A stretch of DNA of 64,000 nucleotides, taken from the NCBI RefSeq assembly GCF_000698575.1, contig NZ_JFHD01000001.1, positions 682,001-746,000 of the forward strand. The letters are read 5' to 3'. Position numbers and translations under genes: made by a program. The notes under the pieces are model-generated. The model saw only the letters and a program-made list of their open reading frames with translations. It searched no databases and had not been told where the DNA came from. The stretch is from Caballeronia zhejiangensis. Its GTDB lineage: Bacteria; Pseudomonadota; Gammaproteobacteria; Burkholderiales; Burkholderiaceae. Below are positions 1 through 9,296 of this stretch, in pieces. How positions within the stretch are numbered: the stretch's first letter is position 1; every line of letters begins with the position of its first letter.

Positions 1-91
1 CATCCGCGCGCCGTCCTCGTCTTCGCTCGAAGCCGGACGGGACCGCGATCTGCAGGACGTCCACTGCTTCAATCTTGTCGAGGAAAACGCC
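1..91. other. window edge, unassigned
   Basis: This leader lies before the first binding-protein gene. One forward frame stays open from the window edge into that gene, and another ends at a TGA at 93-95. Neither gives a protein I recognise. A purine-rich GAGGAAAA at about 80-87 is a plausible ribosome binding site for the GTG/ATG start at 92/95. Confidence 0.3.
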
Positions 92-1156
92 GTGATGAAG
101 ATTGCAAGATTCCGCTGTCCGCACTTTCCCGTTCGTCCGCTGGCCATGACATTGCTGCTCTCCATCGCGAGCGCGGCGCCGTCGTTCGCAGCGGGCAAGA
201 TCACGTTCGTATCGCAAGGCGGCGCGTATCAGGAAGCGCAAACCAAGGCGATTCTCGATCCCGCCGCGAAAGAGCTCGGCATCACGATCAACCAGGACAG
301 CATTCCGGATGCGTGGCCGCAGATTAAGGCGCAAGGCTCAACCGGCAAGCCGATCTGGGACGTCGTCGATACGCCCACGTCGAACTGCTTGCGCGGCGGG
401 CGCGAAGGGCTGCTCGAAAAGCTCGACTTCTCGAAGTTACCCAACGCCGCAGCCATTCCCGAAAAATACCGCACGCCCTATTCGGTGGCGTACGAGTTCT
501 ATTCGACGGTCATCGGCTATAACAAGAAGTCGCTGAAGAAAGTGCCGCAAAGCTGGAAGGACTTCTGGGACGTCAAGAACTTCCCCGGCACGCGCGCACT
601 GCGCAACGATCCGATGACGGTGCTCGAAGCCGCACTGCTCGCGGATGGCGTGCAGCGCGACAAGCTCTATCCGCTCGACGTGGATCGCGCGTTCAAGAAG
701 CTCGAAGAGATCAAGCCGAACGTCACGGTGTGGTGGACTTCGGGCGGACAGTCGGCGCAATTGCTGCACGACGGCGAAGTCGACATGACGATGATCTGGA
801 ACGGCCGCGCGAGCGCCGTGATGAAGGACAATCCGGATGTCGCCTTCACGTTCAACGACGGCATTCTGCAGAACACGCAGCTTTGCATCCTCAAGAACGC
901 GCCGAACATGAACGAAGCCGTGCGCTTCCTTAACGCGGCCGTATCGCCGGAATTGCAGGCGAATCTGCCGCTTTATATCGATTACGGTCCGGGCAATCCG
1001 GCTGCATTCAAGACCGGCAAGATCACCGACAAGCGCGCATCCGAATTGCCGAGCGCGCCCGCGAATGCGGCGAAGCAGGCGTTGCTTTCCGAAGAATGGT
1101 GGGCTTCCGAGTCCGGCATTCAGGCGAAGGCGCGCTGGCTCAAGTTCATGCAATAA
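92..1156 (+). CDS. ABC transporter substrate-binding protein, polyamine (PotD) type
   Basis: Predicted periplasmic binding protein of the spermidine/putrescine family (SBP_bac_8-like), 354 aa, close to the usual 350-370. Residues 1-33 form a signal peptide: basic start, hydrophobic MTLLLSIASAA, then a cleavage site of the SFA-AGK kind. The mature part opens with the beta strand KITFVSQGG followed by GAYQEAQ, typical of this family. GTG at 92 or ATG at 95 can start it, and a GAGGAAAA lies just upstream. It sits 7 bp before a GMC oxidoreductase on the same strand. The matching permeases and ATPase lie on the opposite strand (4316-6021, 8120-9196), so the binding protein is split from its likely transporter. 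The ligand is probably a polyamine or other cationic amine; this is inference from family. Confidence 0.88.
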   Translation: MMKIARFRCPHFPVRPLAMTLLLSIASAAPSFAAGKITFVSQGGAYQEAQTKAILDPAAKELGITINQDSIPDAWPQIKAQGSTGKPIWDVVDTPTSNCLRGGREGLLEKLDFSKLPNAAAIPEKYRTPYSVAYEFYSTVIGYNKKSLKKVPQSWKDFWDVKNFPGTRALRNDPMTVLEAALLADGVQRDKLYPLDVDRAFKKLEEIKPNVTVWWTSGGQSAQLLHDGEVDMTMIWNGRASAVMKDNPDVAFTFNDGILQNTQLCILKNAPNMNEAVRFLNAAVSPELQANLPLYIDYGPGNPAAFKTGKITDKRASELPSAPANAAKQALLSEEWWASESGIQAKARWLKFMQ

Positions 1157-1163
1157 CGCCGAC

Positions 1164-2880
1164 GTGTTCGACTTTCTGATTCTGGGCGGCGGCTCGGCCG
1201 GCTGCGTGCTGGCCGCACGCCTTTCCGAAGATGCGCGCGCGACCGTGTGTCTCGTCGAAGCGGGCCGCGACATCTCCGCGCGCACGATGCCCGATGCCAT
1301 CCGCAGCCGCTATCCGGGCCGCGCATATCTCGACACGCGCAACATCTGGCAGGCATTGAAAGCGCGCATGAGCGAACGCGCCGCGGCGCTGCGACGCTAT
1401 GAACAGGCGCGGCTTCTCGGCGGCGGCTCGGCGATCAATGCGTTAATGGCCAATCGCGGCTCTCCATCCGATTACGATGAATGGGAAGCGCTTGGCGCCG
1501 ATGGCTGGAACTGGCAAGCGTGTCTGCCCTACTTTCGCAAGCTGGAAACCGATTGCGATGTCACCGGCCCGCTGCACGGCAGCGATGGCCCGTTACGCAT
1601 TCAACGCACGGCATGGCCGCGCATTTCGCCGTTCGTGCGCACGGTGCTCGCCTCGCTTGCCGATAGGGGCCACGCCTTGCGCGACGATCAGAACGGACCT
1701 TGGGAAGACGGCACGTTCATCGGTGCGATCGCGGTCAGCGCGAACGCAGAACGCATACCGACCTCGGTTTGCTATCTCGACGATGCCGCGCGCGCTCGCG
1801 ACAATCTGACGATACGCACCGGCGATGTCGTCGAATGCATTCTGTTCGATGGCAAGCGCGCGATCGGTGCGCGCATCGTTCGCGCCGACGGCACGCGTCA
1901 AGACTTGCGCGCGCATCGCGTGATCGTATCGGCGGGTGCGATTCACAGTCCCGCATTGCTGATGCGAAGCGGCATCGGCCCCGGCGATGAACTCGCCGCG
2001 CTCGGCATCGACGTAGTGACGGATCGTCCCGGCGTCGGGCGCAATCTGATGGAACATCCTTCGATAGCGGTCTCCGCGTTTTTTGCCGCGCGCCGCACGC
2101 ACGCCGTTTCCGGATGAACATCACGAGCAGGCGATCGTGCGCTTTTCATCCGGCCTGGCCGACACCGTTCAAGGCGACATGCACGGCGCGATCCTGTCGC
2201 GTTCGGGCTGGCATTCGGTGGGTTATCGGCTGGGCACGATCTTCTTCTGGGTCAACAAGTCCTATTCGCGCGGACGCGTCACGCTGGCATCGGCGAATGC
2301 ATTCGATGAACCCAACGTCGACTTCGCGATGCTCTCCGATTCCCGCGATCTCGAACGGCTCAAGCTCGCGCTGCGTTTCGGCGCTGCAACGCTTGCATCG
2401 GCTTCGATGGATGCGATCTTTCCATCGAGCTATTCACCGCGCGTTGCAGCGGTGGCGGTGCCGGGAACATGGAATGCGCTCCAGCGCGGCGCGTTGAGCG
2501 CGCTGCTCGATATCGCCGGGCCGTTGCGTGGTGCGTTGATCAAAGGCGTCGTGACGCAAGGCATTACGATCGACGAACTGCTCGCCGATGATCGCAAGAT
2601 GACTGAGTTCGTCATGCGCCATGTCGGCGGGACATGGCATCCGTCGGGAACGTGCCGCATGGGTTCATCGAGCGATCCGCTGGCCGTGACCGATGCGCGC
2701 GGCGCGGTGCATGGCATCGAAGGTCTGCATGTATGCGACGCGTCGTTGATGCCGTCGATTCCATGCGCGAATACGAACGTGCCGACGATCATGATCGCCG
2801 AGCGCGTGGCGGATGCATTGCGCGGCACGGTCCTCGACAAGCATGAACCGGCCGCGCACGCCGTGACTCAGGCGCCGTAA
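1164..2880 (+). pseudogene. GMC-family oxidoreductase (choline dehydrogenase-like), frameshifted
   Basis: FAD-dependent GMC oxidoreductase that oxidises an alcohol or choline-like substrate. The N-terminal half (GTG at 1164 to TGA at 2117) has the dinucleotide-binding motif GGGSAG within the first 15 residues and the family signature RLLGGGSAINALM. The C-terminal half continues in another frame (about 2083 to 2880) and carries the catalytic region WHPSGTCRMG and the later ANTNVPT. The two halves join if one T is removed from the T6 run at 2079-2084. The joined protein would be about 571 aa, normal for the family. So the gene is either inactivated by a one-base insertion or carries a sequencing error. 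Its 3' end overlaps the convergent aldehyde dehydrogenase by 13 bp. Confidence 0.85.
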
Positions 2881-4295
2881 CCCACGATGCCCTTCACTTC
2901 GAGAAACGCTTCCAGTCCCCACTCGCCATATTCGCGCCCATTGCCCGACTGCTTGTAGCCGCCGAACGGCGAGCCCGGATCCCACGCCGGATAGTTCACG
3001 TAGACACTGCCCGCGCGCATTCTCATCGCCACGCGGCGCGCGCGCTCCTGATCCTGCGATTGCACGTAAGCCGCCAGGCCATAAGGCGTGTCGTTCGCGA
3101 TGGCGATCGCTTCTTCTTCATCGCGATACGGCATGATCGCGAGCACCGGGCCGAAGATTTCCTCGCGCGCGATGGTCATCGAAGGATTCACGTTAGCGAA
3201 CACGGTCGGCTTCACGTAATAACCGCGTTCGAGTCCAGCGGGACGCCCCGCGCCGCCCGTCACCAGTGCAGCGCCCTCTTCTATGCCGACATCGATCATC
3301 CGCTGCACGCGTTCGAACTGCACGTCGCTGACGACGGGGCCCATCGTCGTCGCCGGATCGCTCGGTGAGCCGACGCGCTGCTTCTGCGCCGCGCGCAACG
3401 CGATCTGCACCGCTTCGTCGTGCCGCGATGCGGGCACGAGCATTCGCGTCGGCGCATTGCAGGATTGACCGCTGTTGCTGAAGCACGAATTCACGCCGGC
3501 CGTGACGGCTACTTCGAAATCGGCATCGTCCAGCAGGATGTTCGCCGACTTGCCGCCGAGTTCCTGATGCACGCGCTTCACGGTCGGCGCGGCCAGCTTC
3601 GCGATCTCGATGCCCGCGCGCGTCGATCCGGTGAACGACACCATGTCCACATCCGGATGCGCGCTCAACGCCGCGCCGACGGTCGGACCATCGCCATTGA
3701 CGAGATTGAAGACGCCTTTGGGCACGCCGGCCGCATCGATGATTTCGGCGAAAAGCACGGCGTTCATCGGCGACACTTCGCTCGGCTTCAACACGACCGT
3801 GCATCCCGCCGCGAGCGCAGGCGCGACCTTGCAGACGATCTGATTGATCGGCCAGTTCCACGGCGTGATGAGCGCGGCCACGCCCACGGGCTCGTGATTG
3901 ACGAGCGTCGTGCCCTTCTTGCGTTGCCATTGAAAGCGTTCGACCGTGCGCAGCGTCTCTTGGATATGACGCTTGCCGAGCGCGGCCTGCCACGCATGAG
4001 CGAGCTTCGCCGGTGCGCCGATCTCGCGCGAGATGACATCGGCCATCTCGTCGTAACGCGCGACATACGCTTCGAGCAAACGCTCGAGCAACGCTACGCG
4101 CTCTGCGACGCTCGCCCGTGAAAACGATGAGAACGCACGCCGCGCCGCCGCGACCGCGCGATCGACATCGCGCGCATCGCCGAGCGCGACCTCGCCGATC
4201 GCTTCTTCAGTCGATGGATCGATGACCGGCAAACGTGTATCGCCGTACGGTTCGACCCATTCGCCGTCGATATAGAACTGCTGTAGATGTCGCAT
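2868..4295 (-). CDS. NAD(P)-dependent aldehyde dehydrogenase
   Basis: Aldehyde dehydrogenase superfamily, 475 aa from the ATG at 4295; frame exists upstream but the family N-terminus fits this start. It oxidises an aldehyde to the acid with NAD(P)+. The cofactor-site segment PWNWP is at about 145-149. The general base Glu is E245 in ELGGKS, and the nucleophile is C279 in SGQSC, so the active site is intact. It lies downstream of the two permease genes on the same strand, with a 20-bp gap to the stop of the inner permease. It probably handles the aldehyde released by the FAD oxidase at 6018-7331. The substrate is not determined by sequence. Confidence 0.93.
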   Translation of the reverse strand: MRHLQQFYIDGEWVEPYGDTRLPVIDPSTEEAIGEVALGDARDVDRAVAAARRAFSSFSRASVAERVALLERLLEAYVARYDEMADVISREIGAPAKLAHAWQAALGKRHIQETLRTVERFQWQRKKGTTLVNHEPVGVAALITPWNWPINQIVCKVAPALAAGCTVVLKPSEVSPMNAVLFAEIIDAAGVPKGVFNLVNGDGPTVGAALSAHPDVDMVSFTGSTRAGIEIAKLAAPTVKRVHQELGGKSANILLDDADFEVAVTAGVNSCFSNSGQSCNAPTRMLVPASRHDEAVQIALRAAQKQRVGSPSDPATTMGPVVSDVQFERVQRMIDVGIEEGAALVTGGAGRPAGLERGYYVKPTVFANVNPSMTIAREEIFGPVLAIMPYRDEEEAIAIANDTPYGLAAYVQSQDQERARRVAMRMRAGSVYVNYPAWDPGSPFGGYKQSGNGREYGEWGLEAFLEVKGIVGYGA

Positions 4296-4315
4296 GGTTT
4301 TTCGTTGTGAAAGAT

Positions 4316-5113
4316 TCAGGCTCGCGCCGCAGCCGAAGATCGCCGGCTCACGACGACGATCATCACGAGACACAAGGTCAACGCCGTCAGCATCGTGCTG
4401 ATGGCGGCGATGGTCGGATCGATTTCATCGCGCAGCGTGACGAACATGCGGCGCGTGAGCGTCTGATTGTTGCCGCCCGAAATGAAGAGCGCAACGACGG
4501 TTTCATCGAGCGCCTGAATGAACACGAACACGGCACCCGAGATCACGCTCGCCTTGATCTGCGGCAACGTCACCGCCATGAACGCGCGAAAGCGATTCAT
4601 GCCGAGACTGCGCGCGACCATCTCCTGCGTGCGATCGAACGTGCGCAAGTCCGCGCCGACGGAAATGAGCACATACGGCAGGCCGAGCATCGTATCCGCG
4701 ATGATGAGACCGCCAAGCGTGTTCACATAACCCATCTGCGTGAAGACGAAGAACACGCCCACTGCAACGATGATGATCGGCACCATCAGCGGCAGCATCA
4801 GCAATGTGCGCAGATAGCGCAACGACCAGTGCGATCCATACTGGATGCCGTATGCCGCCGCGATGCCGACCGGCGTCGCGATCAAGGCCGCGCACGTCGA
4901 GGCCGCAAAGGTGGTCTTCGCCGCATCGATCCACGCGGGATTATCGAAGAACGCGTGATACCAGCGCAACGAATACGCAGGCGGCGGAAACGTGAGGAAA
5001 CGCGCATCCGAGAAAGACAGCGGCACGACGATGACCACGGGAATCATCAGAAACGCGAGAATCAGCATCACCGATGCACCGAGCGTCACGCGGCCGAACG
5101 ATAAGGTATTCAT
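4316..5113 (-). CDS. ABC transporter permease, polyamine (PotI) type
   Basis: Inner-membrane permease of the binding-protein-dependent family, 265 aa with about six membrane segments. It begins with a long hydrophobic stretch (VMLILAFLMIPVVIVVP). The EAA-loop region, ending in the TLPQIKASVISG segment, contacts the ATPase. Upstream frame is open, but the ATG at 5113 overlaps the stop of the preceding permease in an ATGA arrangement, which decides the start. It pairs with the 5110-6021 permease as a PotH/PotI-type heterodimer, presumably served by the ATPase at 8120-9196. Confidence 0.9.
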   Translation of the reverse strand: MNTLSFGRVTLGASVMLILAFLMIPVVIVVPLSFSDARFLTFPPPAYSLRWYHAFFDNPAWIDAAKTTFAASTCAALIATPVGIAAAYGIQYGSHWSLRYLRTLLMLPLMVPIIIVAVGVFFVFTQMGYVNTLGGLIIADTMLGLPYVLISVGADLRTFDRTQEMVARSLGMNRFRAFMAVTLPQIKASVISGAVFVFIQALDETVVALFISGGNNQTLTRRMFVTLRDEIDPTIAAISTMLTALTLCLVMIVVVSRRSSAAARA

Positions 5114-6021
5114 TTCGCCCCCAGTGTCTTTTCGAGCGGAATCACGCGGCTCACGCAATAGAAGATCGCGCACACGCAAATAAGCAGCACCACGCTCACC
5201 GAGCTTGCCGCGCCCCAACTGTTGTAGATCTCGACGTTGCGGCTCACGATCATCGACACCATCATCGACTTGCCGCCGCCCATCAGCTCGGGCGTGATAT
5301 AGAAGCCGAGGCACAGCACGAAGACGAGCGTGACGCCCGCGAGCACCCCGCTCATCGACAGCGGCAGAAACACGCGCAATAACACATGCAGCGGCGAACC
5401 GCCGAGACTCGCACCTGCTTGCGAGAGATTTGGCGGAATCTTCTGCATCGCGGAGTAGAGCGGCAGCACCATGAACGGCAACAGGATATGCACCATCGCG
5501 ATGATCGTGCCGAACTGGTTATACGAAAGCTGTAACGGGCGCTCGATCAGACCCATGCCGAGCAGCGCCTTGTTGATGAGACCGGTGCGTTGCAAGAGCA
5601 CGAGCCACGCATACGTTCGCACGAGCACGCTCGTCCAGAACGGAAGAATCACCATGCCGAGCACGAGCGCGCTCCATCGCGGCGATATCGATGCCGCGAA
5701 ATACGCGACGGGATAGCCGAGCAGCAGCGTAATCGCCGTCACGATGAAACTGAGCTTGAACGTCAGCAGAAAGGTGTCGAGATAGGCACCGGTAAAGACA
5801 CGCTTGTAATTGACGAGCGAGAACACGCCGTCGTGATAGAACGATTGCCACGACAGCCACGCGAGCGGCACGACGAGCAATACGACGACCACGAACAGCG
5901 CGGGCGCCATCAACAGCAGCATCGCGCGGTCTTCGCGTCGCTGATGCCGCACCGATGGATCGATCGTCGCGGGTTGCATCACGGCGGGGTCCTGGAGAAT
6001 CCGTTTGGCTGTCGTCATCAT
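5110..6021 (-). CDS. ABC transporter permease, polyamine (PotH) type
   Basis: First permease of the pair, about 303 aa. It has a cytoplasmic N-terminal tail of about 40 residues, then membrane helices starting at MLLLMAPALFVVVVLLVVP. The EAA-like loop (SLGGSPLHVLLRVFLPLSMSG) shows it belongs to the binding-protein-dependent permeases. The start at 6021 (or the adjacent ATG at 6018) overlaps the stop of the FAD oxidoreductase gene as ATGA. The operon order HAD - FAD oxidase - permease - permease - aldehyde dehydrogenase suggests uptake and oxidation of one substrate in a single unit. Confidence 0.9.
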   Translation of the reverse strand: MMTTAKRILQDPAVMQPATIDPSVRHQRREDRAMLLLMAPALFVVVVLLVVPLAWLSWQSFYHDGVFSLVNYKRVFTGAYLDTFLLTFKLSFIVTAITLLLGYPVAYFAASISPRWSALVLGMVILPFWTSVLVRTYAWLVLLQRTGLINKALLGMGLIERPLQLSYNQFGTIIAMVHILLPFMVLPLYSAMQKIPPNLSQAGASLGGSPLHVLLRVFLPLSMSGVLAGVTLVFVLCLGFYITPELMGGGKSMMVSMIVSRNVEIYNSWGAASSVSVVLLICVCAIFYCVSRVIPLEKTLGAK

Positions 6022-7331
6022 GCACCTACTGCATCGAGGAACTGATACCACGCAGCGACGAGCCGCACACCCGGCGCGCGCAACGCATGAAACGGTACGG
6101 GCCGCAAGCCGTCTTGCGCGAGCAGCGCGAGTTCGGGCTTCTCACCGAGCGCAAGCGCAGCGGCATGCTGACCGATCAGGCTCGCCATCGCGACACCGGC
6201 GCCGTTATAGCCGAGACAGAACGTGGTCGCATCGTCGCTGCGGCCCACGTGCGGCAATGCGTTGAAGGTCATCCCGACATAACCCGACCAGCGAAATTCC
6301 ACCGGCACGTCCTTCAATTGCGGAAAGAGCGCGACCATCGCGCGTTGCAGCGCATCGAAGCCGGTCGGCTCGCCTTCCTTGCCGAACGCGTCGCGGCCGC
6401 CGAACAACATGCGGCCATCGACGTTGCGGAACCACTTCATCATGCGGCGCGTTTCGGTGTAGCTGCGGCGGTTCACCATCAACTGCGCATCGAGTTCCGG
6501 AGATAAGGGCGCGGTCGCGATCATCGCGCTTCTGAACGGCACGAGCTCGCGATGATATGAAGCGGTTGCCTCGGTCAGATTCGAATAGGCGTTCGTCGCG
6601 ACGATGACCTGCTTCGCGCGCACCGTGCCGCCGGGCGCCGTCAACAGCACGCGGCCGTCCTGTTCGCGCGACATGTCGATGACAGGCGTCGCTTCGTAGA
6701 TCGGCACGCCGCGCGCGTTCAGACCGGCCGCGATGCCGCGCACGTATTCGAGCGGCAGGATCGTGCCCGCGTCCGCGCTCAACACGCCGCCGACGAAGCC
6801 CTTCGAGCCTGTCTCATGTTCGACTTCAGCACGAGATTGCACGCTCATCGACGTATCGTTGAGCGTCGTGCGAACCCAGTCCGCCTCGGCGCATATCGAT
6901 GCGAGCGCACGTTCCGTATGCGCGCAACGCAGGCTGCCCGTATGTTCGAAGCGCGCGCGTTCGAGCTTGAACTCGTCGACGAACGCCTCGACGGTGCGCA
7001 CGCCATCGTGCGCGAGCCGATGCATGCGCTTCGCGACATCGATGCCATGCGTGCTCGCGATCGTCGGAAACGAGAGACGAAACTTCGACGACACCACGCC
7101 GCCATTGCGTCCGCTTGCGCCCCAGCCGATCGGATTCGCATCCAGCACCGTGCATTCGACGCCGCGCTTTTGCAGCGCATACGCGGCGCTCAAGCCCGAA
7201 TAGCCCGCGCCGATGATCGCCACTTCGACATCGATATCGCGTGCGAGCGGTGCGCCGGTGCTCATCGGCGCGGCTATCGCCCGCCACAACGAGTCCGGTT
7301 GCGGGCGCAGCGGTGTCGTCGGGGCGCGCAT
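6018..7331 (-). CDS. FAD-dependent amine/amino-acid oxidoreductase (DAO family, PuuB-like)
   Basis: Flavoprotein of the DAO family, 437 aa from the ATG at 7331, two bases after the stop of the HAD gene. The FAD-binding motif GAGYSG is followed by the VLDA segment at the end of the second beta strand, then GASGRNGG, which is typical of gamma-glutamylputrescine oxidase-like and related amine oxidases. The C-terminal region LGYNGAGVAM forms the second part of the flavin site. It likely oxidises a C-N bond of an imported amine to give an aldehyde or imine. The flanking permeases and aldehyde dehydrogenase support this. The exact substrate is unknown. Confidence 0.88.
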   Translation of the reverse strand: MRAPTTPLRPQPDSLWRAIAAPMSTGAPLARDIDVEVAIIGAGYSGLSAAYALQKRGVECTVLDANPIGWGASGRNGGVVSSKFRLSFPTIASTHGIDVAKRMHRLAHDGVRTVEAFVDEFKLERARFEHTGSLRCAHTERALASICAEADWVRTTLNDTSMSVQSRAEVEHETGSKGFVGGVLSADAGTILPLEYVRGIAAGLNARGVPIYEATPVIDMSREQDGRVLLTAPGGTVRAKQVIVATNAYSNLTEATASYHRELVPFRSAMIATAPLSPELDAQLMVNRRSYTETRRMMKWFRNVDGRMLFGGRDAFGKEGEPTGFDALQRAMVALFPQLKDVPVEFRWSGYVGMTFNALPHVGRSDDATTFCLGYNGAGVAMASLIGQHAAALALGEKPELALLAQDGLRPVPFHALRAPGVRLVAAWYQFLDAVGA

Positions 7332-7333
7332 GG

Positions 7334-8047
7334 TCAGGCGGCGGCGCGGAGTTCGTCGTCGACGGCATCCGCGAGCGCGGCGAGCGTCGCGAACTTCCAC
7401 GTCGGCGTCGTCACGCTCTCGGGCACGGGTGTCGCGCCGAAGCCCTTCATGCCCTGGCGCCGCTCGATCCAGCATGTCGAATAACCGAGCTTCGTTGCGA
7501 TGCCGATGTCGTGATACTGGCTCTGCGCCGTATGCAGGATCTCTTCGAACTTATAGCCGAACGCCGCCTGACGTCCACGGTTATAGGCAAAGAATTGCGG
7601 ATCGGGTTTGGCGACGCCGGTCTCATCGCAGCAGACCGTATCGTCGAACGGATTGCCGAGCGTGTGAGCATAGGCCGACAACGCAACGCGATCCGCGTTG
7701 GTCATCGCGACAAGACGAAAGTGCTTGCGCAGACGCTTCAATGCCGCCACCGAGTCTTCGAATGCGGGCCATTCGAGCACATCGCGCTGGAATGCCGCGG
7801 CGGATTGCGCATCGTCGGGCAAGCCGAGTTTGCTCGCGAGATGCAGATACACGTTCGCCATTTCATGACTCGATCTGCCCGGATACTTCGCGCGCCCTTC
7901 CATGTACGGCTCGAAGATCTGATCGTCGGTCAGGTCCTTTGCCTTCGCTCCGCCCAGCCGGCGCACGGAATCGAGCACGCCTTTTTCGAAGTTGATCAGC
8001 GTGCCGACGACATCGAAGGTCAGGACCTTGAAATCGGTGAGATTCAT
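7334..8047 (-). CDS. HAD-superfamily hydrolase, haloacid dehalogenase type II-like
   Basis: HAD hydrolase of 237 aa. Motif I is FDVVGTL near residue 11 (nucleophile Asp, with the second Asp replaced as in dehalogenase-type members). Motif II is in MTNAD, and the motif III Lys is in GVAKPDP. The region after it (HTAQSQYHDIG) takes the place of the usual acidic motif IV, as in many type II members. Members hydrolyse haloacids or phosphoesters; which applies here is unknown. It is the first gene before the FAD oxidase and is read with it (2-bp gap). An equivalent HAD gene precedes the other FAD oxidase at 18958-20238. Confidence 0.85.
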   Translation of the reverse strand: MNLTDFKVLTFDVVGTLINFEKGVLDSVRRLGGAKAKDLTDDQIFEPYMEGRAKYPGRSSHEMANVYLHLASKLGLPDDAQSAAAFQRDVLEWPAFEDSVAALKRLRKHFRLVAMTNADRVALSAYAHTLGNPFDDTVCCDETGVAKPDPQFFAYNRGRQAAFGYKFEEILHTAQSQYHDIGIATKLGYSTCWIERRQGMKGFGATPVPESVTTPTWKFATLAALADAVDDELRAAA

Positions 8048-8119
8048 TGCGTCATCCTTTTCGGGTTGCGTATCTACGTTTGCAGTCGAAATCGCCCGTG
8101 CACAGGCGGTGAGAAGAAA

Positions 8120-9196
8120 TCAGGCCGACACGACGATCGTGTCTTGCGGATCGAGCGCGACCGTCATCGATGCGCCCGGCTCGGGGATGCGCTTGCGCGC
8201 GTCGTGGCTGCCGGGTTGCCGAAGACTGATCGCCGTGCCGTCGGCGAGCGCGGCGAACACGCGCAGGCTCTCGCCTTGATAGAGCACTTCGGTCACGCGG
8301 CATGAAAGACGGTTCGCATCCGCATGACGGTTCTCGCCGTCGATGACGAGCTTTTCCGTTTGCACCGCGAGCAATAGCTTCTCGCCGCGCGGCAATGGAT
8401 GCGCGGTGCGCAGAATCGTATCGCCGAGACGCACGGCATCGTCGCCGGCGCGCGTGACATCGAGCATCGTCGCTTCGCCGATGAAGCTCGCGACGAACGC
8501 ATCGCAAGGACGGTCGTACAGGCGCTCGGGTGTGTCGATCTGCACGAGCCTGCCGTCCTTCAACACGGCGACGCGATCGCTCATCGTGAGTGCTTCGCGC
8601 TGGTCGTGCGTCACGTTGACGATGGTCGCCCCGAGCTGCCGATGCAGCCTGCGCAATTCGATTTGCATGGTCTCGCGCAGTTGCTTGTCGAGCGCGGACA
8701 ACGGCTCGTCCATCAGAATGAGTTGCGGTTGAAACACCATTGCGCGGGCAAGCGCCACGCGTTGCTTCTGTCCGCCTGAAAGCTGATGGATGCTGCGGCT
8801 TTCATAACCTTTGAGTTCGACCATGGCGAGTGCTTCGGCGACGCGCTTCGCCCATGTCGATTTCGGCTCGCGCCGCGCACGCAGCGAGAACGCGACGTTC
8901 TCGCCTACCGTCATGTGCGGAAAGAGCGCGTAGTTCTGAAACACGATGCCGATATCGCGCTTGTGCGGTGGCGCAAATGTAATGTCACGCTCGCCGACCC
9001 ACACGCTGCCCGAGCTCGGCTGCACGAAGCCGCCGAGAATGCCGAGCAGCGTCGTCTTGCCCGAGCCAGAAGGCCCGAGCAGCGAGACGAATTCGCCCGG
9101 CGCGATATCGAGCGATACGTCATCGAGCGCCGTCACCGCGCCATAGCGCTTCGTCGCGGACCTGATCGACACTCCCGTTTTAGCGCGTGCGTCCAT
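8120..9196 (-). CDS. ABC transporter ATP-binding protein, polyamine (PotA) type
   Basis: ATPase subunit of 358 aa that energises the polyamine-type permeases. Walker A is GPSGSGKTT at 41-49, the Q-loop Gln is at 87, the signature LSGGQ is at 139-143, Walker B LILMDEP is at 159-165, and the switch His is in VTHDQ at 197. The last third is a TOBE-like beta domain, as in PotA/MalK ATPases. It is first on the minus strand after the divergent LysR, 72 bp before the HAD gene, and may head the whole operon. All catalytic motifs are intact. Confidence 0.93.
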   Translation of the reverse strand: MDARAKTGVSIRSATKRYGAVTALDDVSLDIAPGEFVSLLGPSGSGKTTLLGILGGFVQPSSGSVWVGERDITFAPPHKRDIGIVFQNYALFPHMTVGENVAFSLRARREPKSTWAKRVAEALAMVELKGYESRSIHQLSGGQKQRVALARAMVFQPQLILMDEPLSALDKQLRETMQIELRRLHRQLGATIVNVTHDQREALTMSDRVAVLKDGRLVQIDTPERLYDRPCDAFVASFIGEATMLDVTRAGDDAVRLGDTILRTAHPLPRGEKLLLAVQTEKLVIDGENRHADANRLSCRVTEVLYQGESLRVFAALADGTAISLRQPGSHDARKRIPEPGASMTVALDPQDTIVVSA

Positions 9197-9296
9197 GTCG
9201 TTCGTCTCGTCGGAAATAGAGGGGTTGGGAAAATACTAAGTCGCGATGTTTTTGACGGCAATTCCAAAATTGTTGGATCGGGCATAACATGAAGTC
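9197..9296. promoter_or_regulatory. divergent promoter region with LysR-type palindrome
   Basis: AT-richer gap between the ATPase gene (leftward) and the LysR gene (rightward). At 9263-9277 there is an inverted repeat, TCCAA-N5-TTGGA, about 20 bp before the LysR start. It is placed where an autoregulatory LysR-family protein would bind and could control both directions. The palindrome is seen directly; its role is inferred. Confidence 0.55.

Noticed and set aside
437..1300. A 287-codon minus-strand frame opposite the first binding protein
   Set aside because: Antisense shadow with low-complexity Arg/Ala/His composition; the plus strand gene is certain.
2083..2880. The GMC C-terminal half as a separate gene
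   Set aside because: It lacks the FAD-binding half and has no ribosome binding site; it continues the upstream gene after a frameshift.
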